Assembly (NCBI GenBank): GCA_028291985.1
Contig: JAQGNE010000067.1
Coordinates: 1-63,934, forward strand
DNA from: Polaromonas sp.
GTDB taxonomy: Bacteria > Pseudomonadota > Gammaproteobacteria > Burkholderiales > Burkholderiaceae_C
Reading direction: 5' to 3'
Length of the DNA stretch: 63,934 nt
Under the pieces are notes generated by a model. It did not search any database. It saw only the letters and a list, made by a program, of their open reading frames with translations, and was not told the origin of the DNA. The first letter of the stretch is position 1, and every line of letters begins with the position of its first letter. Shown here one piece after another: positions 24,588 through 33,622 of the stretch. The position numbers were made by a program, and so were the translations under genes.

Positions 24588-25535
24588 ATGGCCAGCAGCC
24601 TTCTTGCACTGATCGATGACATCGCCACCATCCTGGACGACGTGGCCGTACTTTCAAAAGTTGCGGCCAAGAAAACAGCCGGCGTGTTGGGCGATGACCT
24701 GGCGCTGAATGCGCAGCAGGTATCGGGCGTCAAGGCAGATCGCGAATTGCCAGTAGTCTGGGCAGTTGCCAGGGGTTCAGCCCTCAACAAGGCGCTATTG
24801 GTGCCCGCCGCGCTGGCGATCAGCGCCGTCATACCCTGGGCCGTCACGCCCCTGCTGATGGTCGGCGGGGCATTCCTGTGCTTTGAGGGGTTTGAAAAAC
24901 TGGCCCATAAATTCATGCCGGGCGATGGTCACGCAGACACAGAAAAATCCGCAGCGTTGATGCATGCCCTGGCGGACCCCGCAGTTGACATCGTGGCACT
25001 CGAACAGGAAAAGATCAAGGGCGCGGTGCGCACCGACTTCATTTTGTCGGCCGAAATCATCGCCATCACGCTGGGTACCGTTCAGGACAGCACGTTCACC
25101 ACGCAGCTGGCGGTTCTGAGCACCATCGCCATCGCGATGACAGTTGGCGTCTATGGCCTGGTTGCTGGCATCGTCAAGCTCGATGATGGCGGGCTGTATC
25201 TGAGCCAGCGTACCGGCGAAGGCACCGGGGTGCGCCAGCTGAGAGCCTTTGGACGCGGCATCTTGGTCGCGGCACCCTGGATGATGAAAGCCTTGTCGAT
25301 TGCCGGCACCATTGCCATGTTTCTCGTGGGCGGCGGCATCCTGACCCATGGCATCGCGCCGCTGCACCACTTCATCGAACAGCTGGCCGCTGCGTCGGGG
25401 CCTTTGCAACCGGTGCTTCCCATCCTGATGGACGCAGTGGTTGGCGTGATCGCTGGCGCATTGGTCCTGGCTGCTGTCATGCTGGTCAAGAAAGTCTGGC
25501 CGGGCAAAAACAAGGCAGTGGCCAAACTGTCGTGA
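24588..25535 (+). CDS. DUF808/YedI family membrane protein
   Basis: A 315-residue inner-membrane protein of the DUF808 (YedI) family. It begins MASSLLALIDDIATILDDVA and continues with KTAGVLGDDLALNAQQVSG, both diagnostic. Several membrane segments follow (PWAVTPLLMVGGAFLCFEGF, TQLAVLSTIAIAMTVGVYG, ILVAAPWMMKALSIAG and a C-terminal helix), and the family motif KIKGAVRTDFILSAEIIAI is present. The start at 24588 fits the family; the upstream extension of the frame does not. Function is unknown. A reverse-oriented repeat copy follows the stop. Confidence 0.92.
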   Translation: MASSLLALIDDIATILDDVAVLSKVAAKKTAGVLGDDLALNAQQVSGVKADRELPVVWAVARGSALNKALLVPAALAISAVIPWAVTPLLMVGGAFLCFEGFEKLAHKFMPGDGHADTEKSAALMHALADPAVDIVALEQEKIKGAVRTDFILSAEIIAITLGTVQDSTFTTQLAVLSTIAIAMTVGVYGLVAGIVKLDDGGLYLSQRTGEGTGVRQLRAFGRGILVAAPWMMKALSIAGTIAMFLVGGGILTHGIAPLHHFIEQLAAASGPLQPVLPILMDAVVGVIAGALVLAAVMLVKKVWPGKNKAVAKLS

Positions 25536-25551
25536 TGAGGGGGCGGGCTGA

Positions 25552-25616
25552 TTGCTATTGAATAAATAGCAGATACCCCTTATCTATAAAGGGCTGGAAT
25601 CTTTTTTCTTGCTTAA
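25552..25616 (-). repeat. Dispersed palindromic repeat, copy 4 (reverse)
   Basis: In reverse orientation the copy opens with the hairpin GCTATtgaataaATAGC, then CCCTTATCTATAAAGGG, and ends with the A-rich/T-rich left end (TTTTTTCTTGCTTAAA). It separates the DUF808 gene from the RND-pump remnant. Confidence 0.85.
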
Positions 25617-25770
25617 ACACGTCTGGTTGCGTTCAAAGGGAAGCTACCGTGTCCCCAGGTCATGCTACCGGCTTCACCCGCCGCGTTGGCTGGCGCAACC
25701 GTGACCGGCGCGATCTCGCGCGAGGCTGGAATTCTGGGTGTCAACCAGGTACTGGTGCCGGCAACTGCCG

Positions 25771-26335
25771 GCCTGTTCAAGGCGGTACCCGGCGGCTTTA
25801 TGCCGGCTCAGGACAAGCAGTAACTGATCGGCTTTGAACAGCTGCCCGATGGCGCGACGCTGGACCGCACTGAGGACGTGATTCGCCGCATCAGCGACAT
25901 CGCACTCATGCCGGGTGCGGCCTATGCGATTGCGTTTCCAGGCGCTCCATCCCCGGTTTTACCAACAGCTCGAACTGGGCATCCTGTTCGTTTCGCTCAG
26001 GCCGTTCGACGTTCGCAAGGGCGATGACCTCAGCGCTGGCGCCATTGCGGGCCGGCGGAACGCCAAATTTGGCAGTATTGAAATTGCCTTTAATGCGATG
26101 TTCGCGCCGCCCTCCGTGCAGGGACCGGGCACCATCGGCGGCTTTAAGCTGCCGCTGGAAGACCGCGCTTCGCTAGGCTAGGTGGCACGCCAAAGTGCAA
26201 CCAGGGCTTTCATGGCCACAGCCTACCAGGCGCCCGAGCTTGCTGGCCTTTTCTCGAGCTTTCAGGGCGATGTGCAGCAACTTTATGCCGACATTGACCG
26301 CGCCAGCCCAAATAGGGACATTTTCGTAACCGTCA
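25771..26335 (+). pseudogene. Fragment of an RND efflux pump inner-membrane subunit (AcrB/MexF-like)
   Basis: Three reading frames together spell a middle portion of an HAE1-type RND transporter. The first gives LFKAVPGGFMPAQDKQ, then an in-frame TAA (25821) where the family has Tyr, then LIGFEQLPDGATLDRTEDVI and MPGAAYAIAFPG. The next frame gives GILFVSLRPFD and PPSVQGPGTIGGFKLPLEDR ASLG, then PELAGLFSSFQGDVQQLYAD. These segments occur in this order in the AcrB porter domain. Both the N-terminal and C-terminal thirds of the ~1040-residue pump are gone, and neither membrane-fusion nor outer-membrane partner is nearby. It is a dead relic. Confidence 0.9.
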
Positions 26336-26405
26336 GCATGCGTCCGATAATGCTGATTCGGGGTCCCGCATCGCGTGGCCTGCGGCGCCATTTGAGGAGC
26401 CTTCA

Positions 26406-26717
26406 ATGAGCAGCGAGCAACCTTTCAGGACGTTTGGGGATTTCTATCCTTTCTACCTGGCCGAGCATGCCAACCGGGTGTCTCGCCGGCTTCATTTTTT
26501 GGGCACGAGCATCGCTTTGGTTCTTCTGGTGGCTACGCTGTTGACCCGAAACGGATGGCTGATTGCGGTGGCACTGGTTCAGGGATACGCATTCGCCTGG
26601 GTGGGTCATTTTTTCTATGAGCACAACCGCCCAGCGACTTTCAAATACCCGTTTTTCAGTTTCATGGGCGACTGGCGCATGTGGTGGGACATCTTGAGCC
26701 GAAAGATTCCTTTCTAG
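26406..26717 (+). CDS. DUF962/Mpo1-like membrane protein
   Basis: A 103-residue protein of the DUF962 family. It starts FRTFGDFYPFYLAEHANRV, followed by RRLHFLGTSIALVLLV, a second membrane helix, and VGHFFYEHNRPATFKYPFF, the conserved His-rich loop. Yeast Mpo1 of this family is an Fe(II)-dependent dioxygenase of 2-hydroxy fatty acids; the conserved histidines (AEHAN, RRLHFLG, GHFFYEHN) are all present here, so a similar activity is possible. GAGGAG is the ribosome site. The gene follows the RND remnant. Confidence 0.9.
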   Translation: MSSEQPFRTFGDFYPFYLAEHANRVSRRLHFLGTSIALVLLVATLLTRNGWLIAVALVQGYAFAWVGHFFYEHNRPATFKYPFFSFMGDWRMWWDILSRKIPF

Positions 26718-26783
26718 CCAGACGCAGGGAACGTGGAGGCCATCTGTTAAAACAGTCCACTTTCCGATTTTTAGTCTGCTCCG

Positions 26784-28037
26784 ATGTCCTCCACCGCTCC
26801 GTCTGCCGATTCCTCCCAATCTTCCTTGCCGGCCCTTCACTGGACTGAAGCTGGCGAAACCCGCTCGGCCATCTGGCGCTCGGAGCGGGGCGCCGCTCCA
26901 CCGAGGCGTGTGGTGCTGGCCGATGACACCATGAGCGCAGACACCGCCTACCGTCTGGTTTGCGAAGGCACCGGTTTGCTCTGGCGCGGTGACTTTCACA
27001 ATGCGCGGCAACTGGTGCAGGCGCTGGCGCGGCGGGTTGACAAGCCGCTCAAGTCGTCCAAACAGGCCAAGCTTGAACGCAAGAAAGCGGCTGCGCCGGG
27101 CGACTCAGCACCGCCAGCCGGCCATACGTTTCATCTGCACCGCCAGGCGCAGTCGCAGCGTGCGCGCGTGCTGGGCATGGTGTTGATCGAGTTTGGTGCT
27201 GACTACAGCATCGCGCTACGCCGAGCGCCGGATGCAAAACAGGCACTGAGCGAAGCCTGGGGACCGGCTGATGCTTGTCAAGCAGCTGCGCAGACAGCGC
27301 TCACCATCGTGGCGTCGCTGCGCGAACTGATGGGCGTGATCAGCGCGCATGAATGGCGCAAGAAAGGGGTGGAAATTGCGGCGCTGGGCAAAGCGCCGAA
27401 CAACCGCATTCATCCGCATTACGGCGTGTTTTCACCTGTCAGGGGTGAATATGTGAACCTGGTTGCCACGGCGCCCTTGCCAACCAAGAGGCCGCCCAAG
27501 TTCGTGGCCTTTGATATCGGCACCGGCACCGGCGTGCTGGCAGCGGTACTGGCGCTGCGCGAGGTTGACCAGGTGGTGGCTACTGACATGGACCCGCGTG
27601 CACTGGCCTGCGCCCGGCAAAACCTGGAGCGCCTGCGGCTCAATGCGCCGGTCAAGGTGATGCAGGCTGATCTGTTCCCGGAGGGGCAGGCATCGGTGAT
27701 TGTGTGTAACCCGCCCTGGTTGCCGGCCCGGCCCGGCTCACCGCTTGAAGGTGCTGTGTATGACGAAGGCAGCCGCATGTTGCTGGGGTATGTCAGAGGG
27801 CTGTCGGCCCACCTGGCGCCGGGCGGCGAAGGCTGGCTGATCCTGTCGGACATTGCCGAACACCTGGGCCTGCGCACCCGGTCCGAACTGTTGGCAGCGT
27901 TTGATGCCGCAGGCCTCAAGGTGGCGGGCCGTATCGACGTAAAGCCTGAACACCCCAAGGCCCTGGACCCCAGCGATCCCTTGCACGCTGCCCGTGCGGC
28001 AGAGGTCACCTCCCTCTGGCGGCTGGTTGTCGCCTGA
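26784..28037 (+). CDS. Class I SAM-dependent methyltransferase (HemK/PrmC-like fold)
   Basis: A 417-residue protein. The C-terminal ~200 residues form a methyltransferase: motif I FDIGTGTGVLAAVLA near 250, an acidic ribose-binding end at ATDMDPRALACAR, and the catalytic NPPW (VIVCNPPWLPARPG) near 312. NPPW-type motifs are typical of enzymes that methylate amide or exocyclic nitrogens (HemK, RsmC, TrmN6). The N-terminal ~230 residues contain a basic patch (KSSKQAKLERKKAA) and may bind RNA or a protein target (inference). The dihydrouridine synthase gene follows after 21 bases, hinting at an RNA-modification operon. Confidence 0.85.
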   Translation: MSSTAPSADSSQSSLPALHWTEAGETRSAIWRSERGAAPPRRVVLADDTMSADTAYRLVCEGTGLLWRGDFHNARQLVQALARRVDKPLKSSKQAKLERKKAAAPGDSAPPAGHTFHLHRQAQSQRARVLGMVLIEFGADYSIALRRAPDAKQALSEAWGPADACQAAAQTALTIVASLRELMGVISAHEWRKKGVEIAALGKAPNNRIHPHYGVFSPVRGEYVNLVATAPLPTKRPPKFVAFDIGTGTGVLAAVLALREVDQVVATDMDPRALACARQNLERLRLNAPVKVMQADLFPEGQASVIVCNPPWLPARPGSPLEGAVYDEGSRMLLGYVRGLSAHLAPGGEGWLILSDIAEHLGLRTRSELLAAFDAAGLKVAGRIDVKPEHPKALDPSDPLHAARAAEVTSLWRLVVA

Positions 28038-28058
28038 CATGCTGCCGCGCGAGACATC

Positions 28059-29063
28059 ATGACTGTTTTGCTGGCGCCGATGGAAGGCCTGCTCGACTTC
28101 GTGCTGCGTGACATCCTCACACGGGTGGGCGGCATTGACCGTTGCGTCTCCGAGTTCATCCGCATTACCGATCAGTTGTTGCCCGAACGGGTCTTTACCC
28201 GCATCGTTCCGGAGCTTCACAACGGTGGCAAGACCTTTGCCGGCGTTCCAGTGCGCGCGCAGCTGCTGGGCTCTGACCCGGTTTGCCTGGCCGAAAACGC
28301 AGCCCGCCTGGCGAGCCTCGGGCCGGACGGCATCGATCTTAATTTTGGCTGCCCCGCCAATGTGGTTAACCGCCACGGCGGTGGCGCCTCATTGCTGAAG
28401 GAGCCTGAAACAATTTTTGCCATCGTCGCTGCGGTGCGGCGTGCGGTGCCTGCTCACATGCCGGTCTCCGCCAAAATGCGTTTGGGCTACAGCGATGATT
28501 CTCTGGCGATTGATTGCGCGCAGGCGATTGCCCAAGGCGGAGCCAACGAATTGGTCGTACATGCGCGCACCAAGGCACAGGCTTATCGCCCACCTGCTTA
28601 TTGGGAACGCATTGCCGACATTCGTGCCGTGGTGGGTATTCCGGTAGTGGCCAACGGCGAGATCTGGACGATTGATGATGCCCGCCGGTGCCGTGCGGCG
28701 TCCGGCTGCAACATGCTGATGATCGGGCGCGGTGCGGTTGTCGACCCTGGCCTGGGCCAGGCCATTCAGAACGACATGCGAGGCATCGCCACCGTGGCGC
28801 CGGTAGCATGGCCAAGCCTGCTTCCGCTGATAGCTGATTTTTGGCACATCGTCTGCACCCGTCTTGATGCGCGTTCGCGCGCCGGCCGGCTTAAGCAATG
28901 GCTGAATTTTTTGAGGCGGCGGTTTCCAGAGGCAGAACATGCCTACCGGGCTTTGAAGACTGTCAATGACCCGGCAGTGATCGGCGCGTGGCTGGCGGCA
29001 GAGGCGCATGCCCACCGCGCTGCCATGCCGGCCAGGCCCGCACAACCCCTGCTGGCGGCCTGA
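28059..29063 (+). CDS. dusC: tRNA-dihydrouridine synthase (DusC type)
   Basis: A 334-residue FMN enzyme that reduces a uridine in the tRNA D-loop. Motifs: LLAPMEGLLDFVLRD at the N-terminus, the catalytic cysteine in DLNFGCPANVVNRHGGGASL (~residue 100), HARTKAQAY (~175) and the FMN phosphate site VVANGEIW...MIGRGAV. The short loop after NFGCP and the reduced C-terminal domain fit DusC (U16) better than DusA or DusB. It follows the methyltransferase gene with a 21-base gap and is convergent with a Bug receptor gene. Confidence 0.9.
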   Translation: MTVLLAPMEGLLDFVLRDILTRVGGIDRCVSEFIRITDQLLPERVFTRIVPELHNGGKTFAGVPVRAQLLGSDPVCLAENAARLASLGPDGIDLNFGCPANVVNRHGGGASLLKEPETIFAIVAAVRRAVPAHMPVSAKMRLGYSDDSLAIDCAQAIAQGGANELVVHARTKAQAYRPPAYWERIADIRAVVGIPVVANGEIWTIDDARRCRAASGCNMLMIGRGAVVDPGLGQAIQNDMRGIATVAPVAWPSLLPLIADFWHIVCTRLDARSRAGRLKQWLNFLRRRFPEAEHAYRALKTVNDPAVIGAWLAAEAHAHRAAMPARPAQPLLAA

Positions 29064-29075
29064 GCCGCCTCGTAC

Positions 29076-30047
29076 TTATTCCACCTTCGCGCCGGACGCC
29101 TTCACCACTTCGGCCATGCGCTTGTAGTCAGCCGCCAGCAGTTTGGAAAAGTCAGCATTGCCAAGCGCCATCGGCTCGATGCCCTGCTTGTCGAGCCGCT
29201 CCAGGATGACAGGGTCCTTCAACAGTTTGGCCATCGCTTCGTTCACGCGGTTGGTTTCGGCCACTGGCGTGCTGGCAGGGCCAAGCAGTCCAAACCAAGA
29301 GTCGAACTGATAGCCCGGCAGTCCGCTTTCTGCAATCGTCGGCACATCTGGCAAATACTTCGAGCGTTTTGGAGAGGTGACACCAATCAGCCGGAGGCGG
29401 CTGTCTTTGGCGAAAGCCAGCGCGCCAATGCTGGCGGCAATCACCGCCTGCGCGCGACCTGAAATCACCTCGTTAATGGCCTCGCCTGTCGCCTTGAGCG
29501 GCACATGCACCACATCGATACCAGCCAGGCCGTTGAAGTAAGCCATCGACAGATGGGTGGCGCTGCCCACGCCGGCGGTGGCGTAGTTCATCTTGCCGGG
29601 GTTAGCCTTGGCATAGCGGATGAACTCTGCCGCTGTCCTGGCCGGCACATCGGGGTGAACCATCAGCACATAACCGGCGTTGCCGATATGCGCCATGGGC
29701 GCAAAGTCTTTTTGCGGGTCATAGGACAGCTTGGTGTAGAGCGTTCCAGCGATGTTGTGGCTGGCCGCAGCCAGCACCATCATGCCGCTGTTGGATGCGG
29801 CCTTGGCAACAACGCCAGTGCCCACTGTGCCGCCGGCACCGGGTCGGTTTTCAACGATGACGGTCTGGCCGAGAGCCACGCCAAGCTCGGTCGATATCGC
29901 CCGGGCCAGCAAGTCTTGTACCCCGCCAGGTGCAAACGGCACCACTATTTTTTCGACACGGCTAGGCGCCTGTGCCCATGAGTTCGCGCCGGCCAATGCC
30001 AGCCCAAGACCTAGGCTGCCGGCTACGAAACGTCTGCGATCTGTCAT
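29076..30047 (-). CDS. Bug/TctC-family periplasmic substrate-binding protein
   Basis: A 323-residue receptor with a Tat-like leader (MTDRRRFVAGSLGLGLALAG, cleavage near SWA-QAPSR), unlike the Sec leaders of the other two Bug genes here. Family marks: VEKIVVPFAPGGVQDLLAR, GAGGTVGTGVVAKA and ATGEAINEVISGRAQAVIA. It lies 73 bases after the ArgE-like gene on the same strand and is probably co-transcribed with it. That fits capture of an N-acylated amino acid or related acid for the deacylase (inference). Confidence 0.92.
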   Translation of the reverse strand: MTDRRRFVAGSLGLGLALAGANSWAQAPSRVEKIVVPFAPGGVQDLLARAISTELGVALGQTVIVENRPGAGGTVGTGVVAKAASNSGMMVLAAASHNIAGTLYTKLSYDPQKDFAPMAHIGNAGYVLMVHPDVPARTAAEFIRYAKANPGKMNYATAGVGSATHLSMAYFNGLAGIDVVHVPLKATGEAINEVISGRAQAVIAASIGALAFAKDSRLRLIGVTSPKRSKYLPDVPTIAESGLPGYQFDSWFGLLGPASTPVAETNRVNEAMAKLLKDPVILERLDKQGIEPMALGNADFSKLLAADYKRMAEVVKASGAKVE

Positions 30048-30119
30048 GTCATTTTTTCCTTGAAGTTAATGGTAAACGCTTGCCGGGGACCGGCGAGCTG
30101 GGTGTTGTGTCCGGCAGTG

Positions 30120-31340
30120 TCAATTCAGACAGATTTCGTTTGCGAGCCTGCGCATGAAACGCTCACACCAGGCCAGTTGCTCAAGCGTGACCCATTCATT
30201 GGGCTGGTGGGCCTGCGCGATATGGCCTGGGCCGCACACAATGGTCGGCACACCGACCTGATGAAACAAAGCAGCTTCCGTGCCAAACGACACCTTGCCA
30301 GCGCCGGTACTAGCGTCCACATCTGCGCAGGCAAAACACAGCCTGGCGATGTCGCTGCCTGCATCCGTCGCAAAACCTGGCAACACCGAATTGAGCTTGT
30401 GGGTGATGCCAGTGTCAGGCGCAACAGCGTGCATGGCGGGTAACAGGCTGTCGGCGAAGGCTTTGGCTTCGTTGAACAGCAGCACAGGCGCGTTGAGGTG
30501 ATGATGGCGGATTTCCCAGGTGACATCGCAGTCGCGCGGAATGATGTTAAGTGCGGTGCCGCCCGCAATAACGCCGGTGTGGATGGTGGTGTGCGGCACA
30601 TCGAAAATCTCGTCGAATGGCCCGTGTTCCACCAGCCGGCGGTGCATGGCCTTCAGGTTCGCAACAAATTCGCAGGCAATCTCCACCGCATTGACGCCTT
30701 GCGGCGTCAATGACGAATGCGCTTCAAAGCCGCGCACCGAGGTCTTGTAGGCATGCTTGCCCTTGTGCGCAATCACCACCTGCATGCCGGTAGGTTCACC
30801 CACAATGCAACCGGCCGGCCTGAAGCCCTGGTCCACCATATCGGCAATCAGCCGGCGCACGCCGATGCAGCCCACCTCTTCGTCGTAGCTGAACGCAAAG
30901 TGCAGCGGCCGTTTGAGTTTTCGCCGCGCTAGCTCGGGCAGCATCATCAGTGCCGTGGCGCTAAAGCTTTTCATGTCGGTGACGCCGCGCCCAAAAAGTT
31001 TGTCGCCAATAACCTCTGCCTTGAACGGGTCGGTGTCCCAGGGCTGGCCGTCAACCGGCACCACATCGGTGTGGCCCGACAGCACCAGTCCCCCGGTTTT
31101 GGTTTCGCCGTCCGCAGCAGGAAGCGTCGCCCACAGGTTGGCCTTCTTTCCGCTGTCGTCATAGCTGAGGCGGCACTGCGCGCCGTGCGATTCCAGAAGC
31201 TCGCGGGTGAACTCGATGATGGGCAGGTTGCTGTCGCGGGATACGGATGCGAACGACACCCATTTTTCGATCAGGGGTAGCGCGGCCAGGTCACTGGCCT
31301 GAACAGCGTTCAAGGTTTGGTTTGGGAGTGGGGCGTTCAT
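30120..31340 (-). CDS. argE: M20-family acetylornithine deacetylase
   Basis: A 406-residue metalloamidohydrolase. Metal-binding motifs are intact: GHTDVVPVDGQPW, GRGVTDMKSF, the catalytic Glu in YDEEVGCIGVR, GEPTG, and the final His in GPGHIAQAHQPNE. This matches ArgE, which releases acetate from N2-acetylornithine in arginine synthesis. AAAGGCAAAGCC precedes the ATG at 31340. However, many Burkholderiales make arginine through ArgJ transacetylation, and the coupling to a Bug receptor suggests a catabolic N-acyl-amino acid role instead (inference). Confidence 0.88.
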   Translation of the reverse strand: MNAPLPNQTLNAVQASDLAALPLIEKWVSFASVSRDSNLPIIEFTRELLESHGAQCRLSYDDSGKKANLWATLPAADGETKTGGLVLSGHTDVVPVDGQPWDTDPFKAEVIGDKLFGRGVTDMKSFSATALMMLPELARRKLKRPLHFAFSYDEEVGCIGVRRLIADMVDQGFRPAGCIVGEPTGMQVVIAHKGKHAYKTSVRGFEAHSSLTPQGVNAVEIACEFVANLKAMHRRLVEHGPFDEIFDVPHTTIHTGVIAGGTALNIIPRDCDVTWEIRHHHLNAPVLLFNEAKAFADSLLPAMHAVAPDTGITHKLNSVLPGFATDAGSDIARLCFACADVDASTGAGKVSFGTEAALFHQVGVPTIVCGPGHIAQAHQPNEWVTLEQLAWCERFMRRLANEICLN

Positions 31341-31598
31341 GGCTTTGCCTTTCGAAAAAAGTGGAAGGCAGCTCATGCCCCATGGGCCGGCTGCCATCCT
31401 GCATTTTCACCTGCTTTCGGCTTTGATGGGTTGGCGTTTCGTGTTGGCCGTTGCGCGTGATGCGAGGCAGGAGCTTGCCCAGCCGCTTTGCTTCAAGGCG
31501 AACGTTGAAATGGTGCTGTAAGAAGAGACGGCGTGTTGCGACCAAACGATGGCGGGGCCTTGTGGCCACCGTTCACACCAACCCCTCGAAAGCAAACC

Positions 31599-32475
31599 AT
31601 GAAAAACTGATAGTTGCGGCCGCTGCCGCCGGCCTGCGAAGCCTTGCGTTGCCACTGGCCGCGCAGGCGCAGACATCTCCGGCGGAGGCGCAGGTCACCG
31701 GGCTGAAACGGCTGTCGGGCAAGCAGGCCGGCTTTCGCCGCTCGCAGACCAAGGGTGTCTGTGCCAGCTGCTATTTTGTGGGCAACGCGGCCGGCGCGAC
31801 TGTCGACGGCTTCGGTTTCAGTGTGACAGTGTGCCGGTGGTGGCCCGGTTTTCAGTGGCCAGCGGCAACTTCAAGGCCAGGGACAAAGGCAAATCGGTGC
31901 ACGGCTTGGGGCTGCAATTCAACCTGCCCAACGGCGGGACCTGGCTGATGGCCAATATTTCGGCGTCCGTCTTTTTTGTGAGCAGGCCCGAGCAGTTTGC
32001 GCCCCTCATGCAGGCGCGCACCGCTGACCCCGCCGCCGGCAAGCCCGACCCTGAAAGCTGAAGGCTTTCAATGAAGCCAACCCTGACACCACGCTGCAAG
32101 GCGCCTACCTGGCCAAGGCTCCGGTTCCCGCCAGCTGTGGCTCGGTCCACTACCGGGGCGCCAATGCCTTTGAATTCACCAACGTCCGGAACGACAGCCA
32201 GTGGGTGTGCTGGAAATTTTCGCCAGGTGATGGCGTTGCCGGCTTGAGCGATGAGGAACTCAAGGCCATGCCGGACGATTTGCTGGCGGACGAGTTACGC
32301 AAACGGGTGGTCGCCGCGCCCGTGTTATTTGACGTCAATCCGCAATTTGCCGACAGATCCGACCAGTTGGTGGGCCTGACCAAGGTATGGCCCGACAGCC
32401 ACCAAGGTGGTGTTGGTCGGTAGGGTGATGGTCGACAACGTAGAGCCCGCTGCCGGCGGTGCATGCGAGGCCATC
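31599..32475 (+). pseudogene. Catalase-like heme peroxidase (SrpA type), multiply frameshifted
   Basis: The ATG at 31599 is followed after three codons by TGA, but one added base restores a signal peptide (KLIVAAAAAGLRSLALP...AQA) and GFRRSQTKGVCASCYFVGNA. Further frame changes near 31825, 32058 and 32400 are needed to continue through VPVVARFSVASGNFKARD, GLGLQFNLPNGGTWLM, NAFEFTNV, VLFDVNPQFADRSDQLVGLTKVWPDS and VVLVGRVMVDNVEP. These match the exported catalase-related peroxidases in order. The catalytic His expected in the R-N-H-x-K-G motif is replaced (RSQTKG). With four shifts and a lost active-site residue it is clearly non-functional. Confidence 0.88.
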
Positions 32476-32485
32476 ACTCGACTGT

Positions 32486-32512
32486 GGCTTGCCGCACCTG
32501 GTGCGGCAAGCC
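32486..32512 (+). terminator. Perfect 12 bp hairpin, probable terminator
   Basis: GGCTTGCCGCAC CTG GTGCGGCAAGCC is a perfect inverted repeat followed by GTTTC. The T tract is weak. It marks the end of the catalase-like pseudogene. Confidence 0.65.
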
Positions 32513-32528
32513 GTTTCAACCTGCAGGG

Positions 32529-32592
32529 TGCTATTGAATCAGTAGCTGAACGCCTTTGGTAAACAAGGGAAGTGGCTACTTTTTGCTTGAAT
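32529..32592 (-). repeat. Dispersed palindromic repeat, copy 5 (reverse)
   Basis: It opens with GCTATtgaatcaGTAGC, continues with CCTTTGGTAAACAAGGG and ends with GCTACTTTTTGCTTGAA. It follows the hairpin that closes the catalase-like pseudogene. Confidence 0.8.
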
Positions 32593-32674
32593 CGTCACGT
32601 CATGTGCAACTTTGAAACCCGTGGGCGATAACACCCGCGGCGGTGCTGCCTGGCAAGCCTTTTTCGGGGCCTCT

Positions 32675-33577
32675 TCACGACTTGCTTCGTGGCGGTTTGG
32701 CGGGCGCTCTCTTCTTGCGCGCCGCAGCAGCGGGCGGCGGATCTGCGGGGGCTTCAGTTGGAATGCGCCTTGTGGCAGCTGCCGCAGCGGACCGTTTGGC
32801 GCCTGTGAGGGAGAGCTCGATCCATGTCGGCGCATGGTCGCTGGCATGTTCCTCACCGCGCACCCAGTTGTGCACACCGGCCGCTTCCAATTGCGGCGCG
32901 AGTTCTGCGTTCAGCAGGATATGGTCGATGCGCAAACCCTTGTTCTGGGGCCAGTGCTGCCGAAAATAATCCCAGAAGGTGTAGATGGGTTCATGCGGGT
33001 GTTCATGGCGAAGACAGTCGAGCCAGCCCTGCGACAACAGGCGCTGATAGGCGTCCCGGCTTTCGGGCTGGATCAGGGCATCCTTTTGCCATGACTTGGG
33101 GTTGTAAACATCGGCGTCGGTGGGAATCACATTGAAATCGCCTGCCAGAACCACCGGGTGACCGGACTGGTAAAGACCCTGCGTATGGGCAGTGAAGCGC
33201 TCGAACCATGCCAGCTTGTAGTCAAACTTGGGGCCAGGCTGGGGGTTGCCGTTGGGCAAATACAGGCAGCAGACGATGACGCCGTTGACCGCGGCCTCCA
33301 GGTACCGGCTTTGCTCATCGGCAGGGTCACCGGGGAGCTCTCGCCTGATCTCGACCGGCTCGCCATCCTTGACGAGGATGGCCACGCCGTTCCAGCTGCG
33401 CTGGCCTTTCCAGATCGCGCCATAGCCCGCCTGGCGAAGTTCGGCTTCTGGAAAAGCGCCGTCAAGCGCCTTCAGCTCCTGCAGGCACACCACGTCAGGC
33501 GATTCCCTGGCAAGCCAGTGCAGCAGGTTGGGCAGACGCGTCCTGATGCCGTTGACATTGAAAGTTGCCAGCTTCAT
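32675..33577 (-). CDS. xthA: Exodeoxyribonuclease III
   Basis: A 300-residue endonuclease/exonuclease/phosphatase-fold DNA repair enzyme that cuts at abasic sites and removes 3' blocks. Catalytic features: KLATFNVNGIRTRL (Asn), CLQELKA (metal-binding Glu), GDFNVIPTDADV (Asp/Asn), LRIDHILL (Asp) and ASDHAPTWIEL (catalytic His). The ATG at 33577 begins the first strand; a GTG four codons earlier is less likely. The C-terminal ~40 residues form a Lys/Pro/Ala-rich tail (KKRAPAKPPRSKS) absent from E. coli XthA, probably a disordered DNA-binding extension. Confidence 0.93.
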   Translation of the reverse strand: MKLATFNVNGIRTRLPNLLHWLARESPDVVCLQELKALDGAFPEAELRQAGYGAIWKGQRSWNGVAILVKDGEPVEIRRELPGDPADEQSRYLEAAVNGVIVCCLYLPNGNPQPGPKFDYKLAWFERFTAHTQGLYQSGHPVVLAGDFNVIPTDADVYNPKSWQKDALIQPESRDAYQRLLSQGWLDCLRHEHPHEPIYTFWDYFRQHWPQNKGLRIDHILLNAELAPQLEAAGVHNWVRGEEHASDHAPTWIELSLTGAKRSAAAAATRRIPTEAPADPPPAAAARKKRAPAKPPRSKS

Positions 33578-33622
33578 GCCGTTAGCCACATGGTCTGCAG
33601 ATCAAGCCTGGCACATGCCTGC

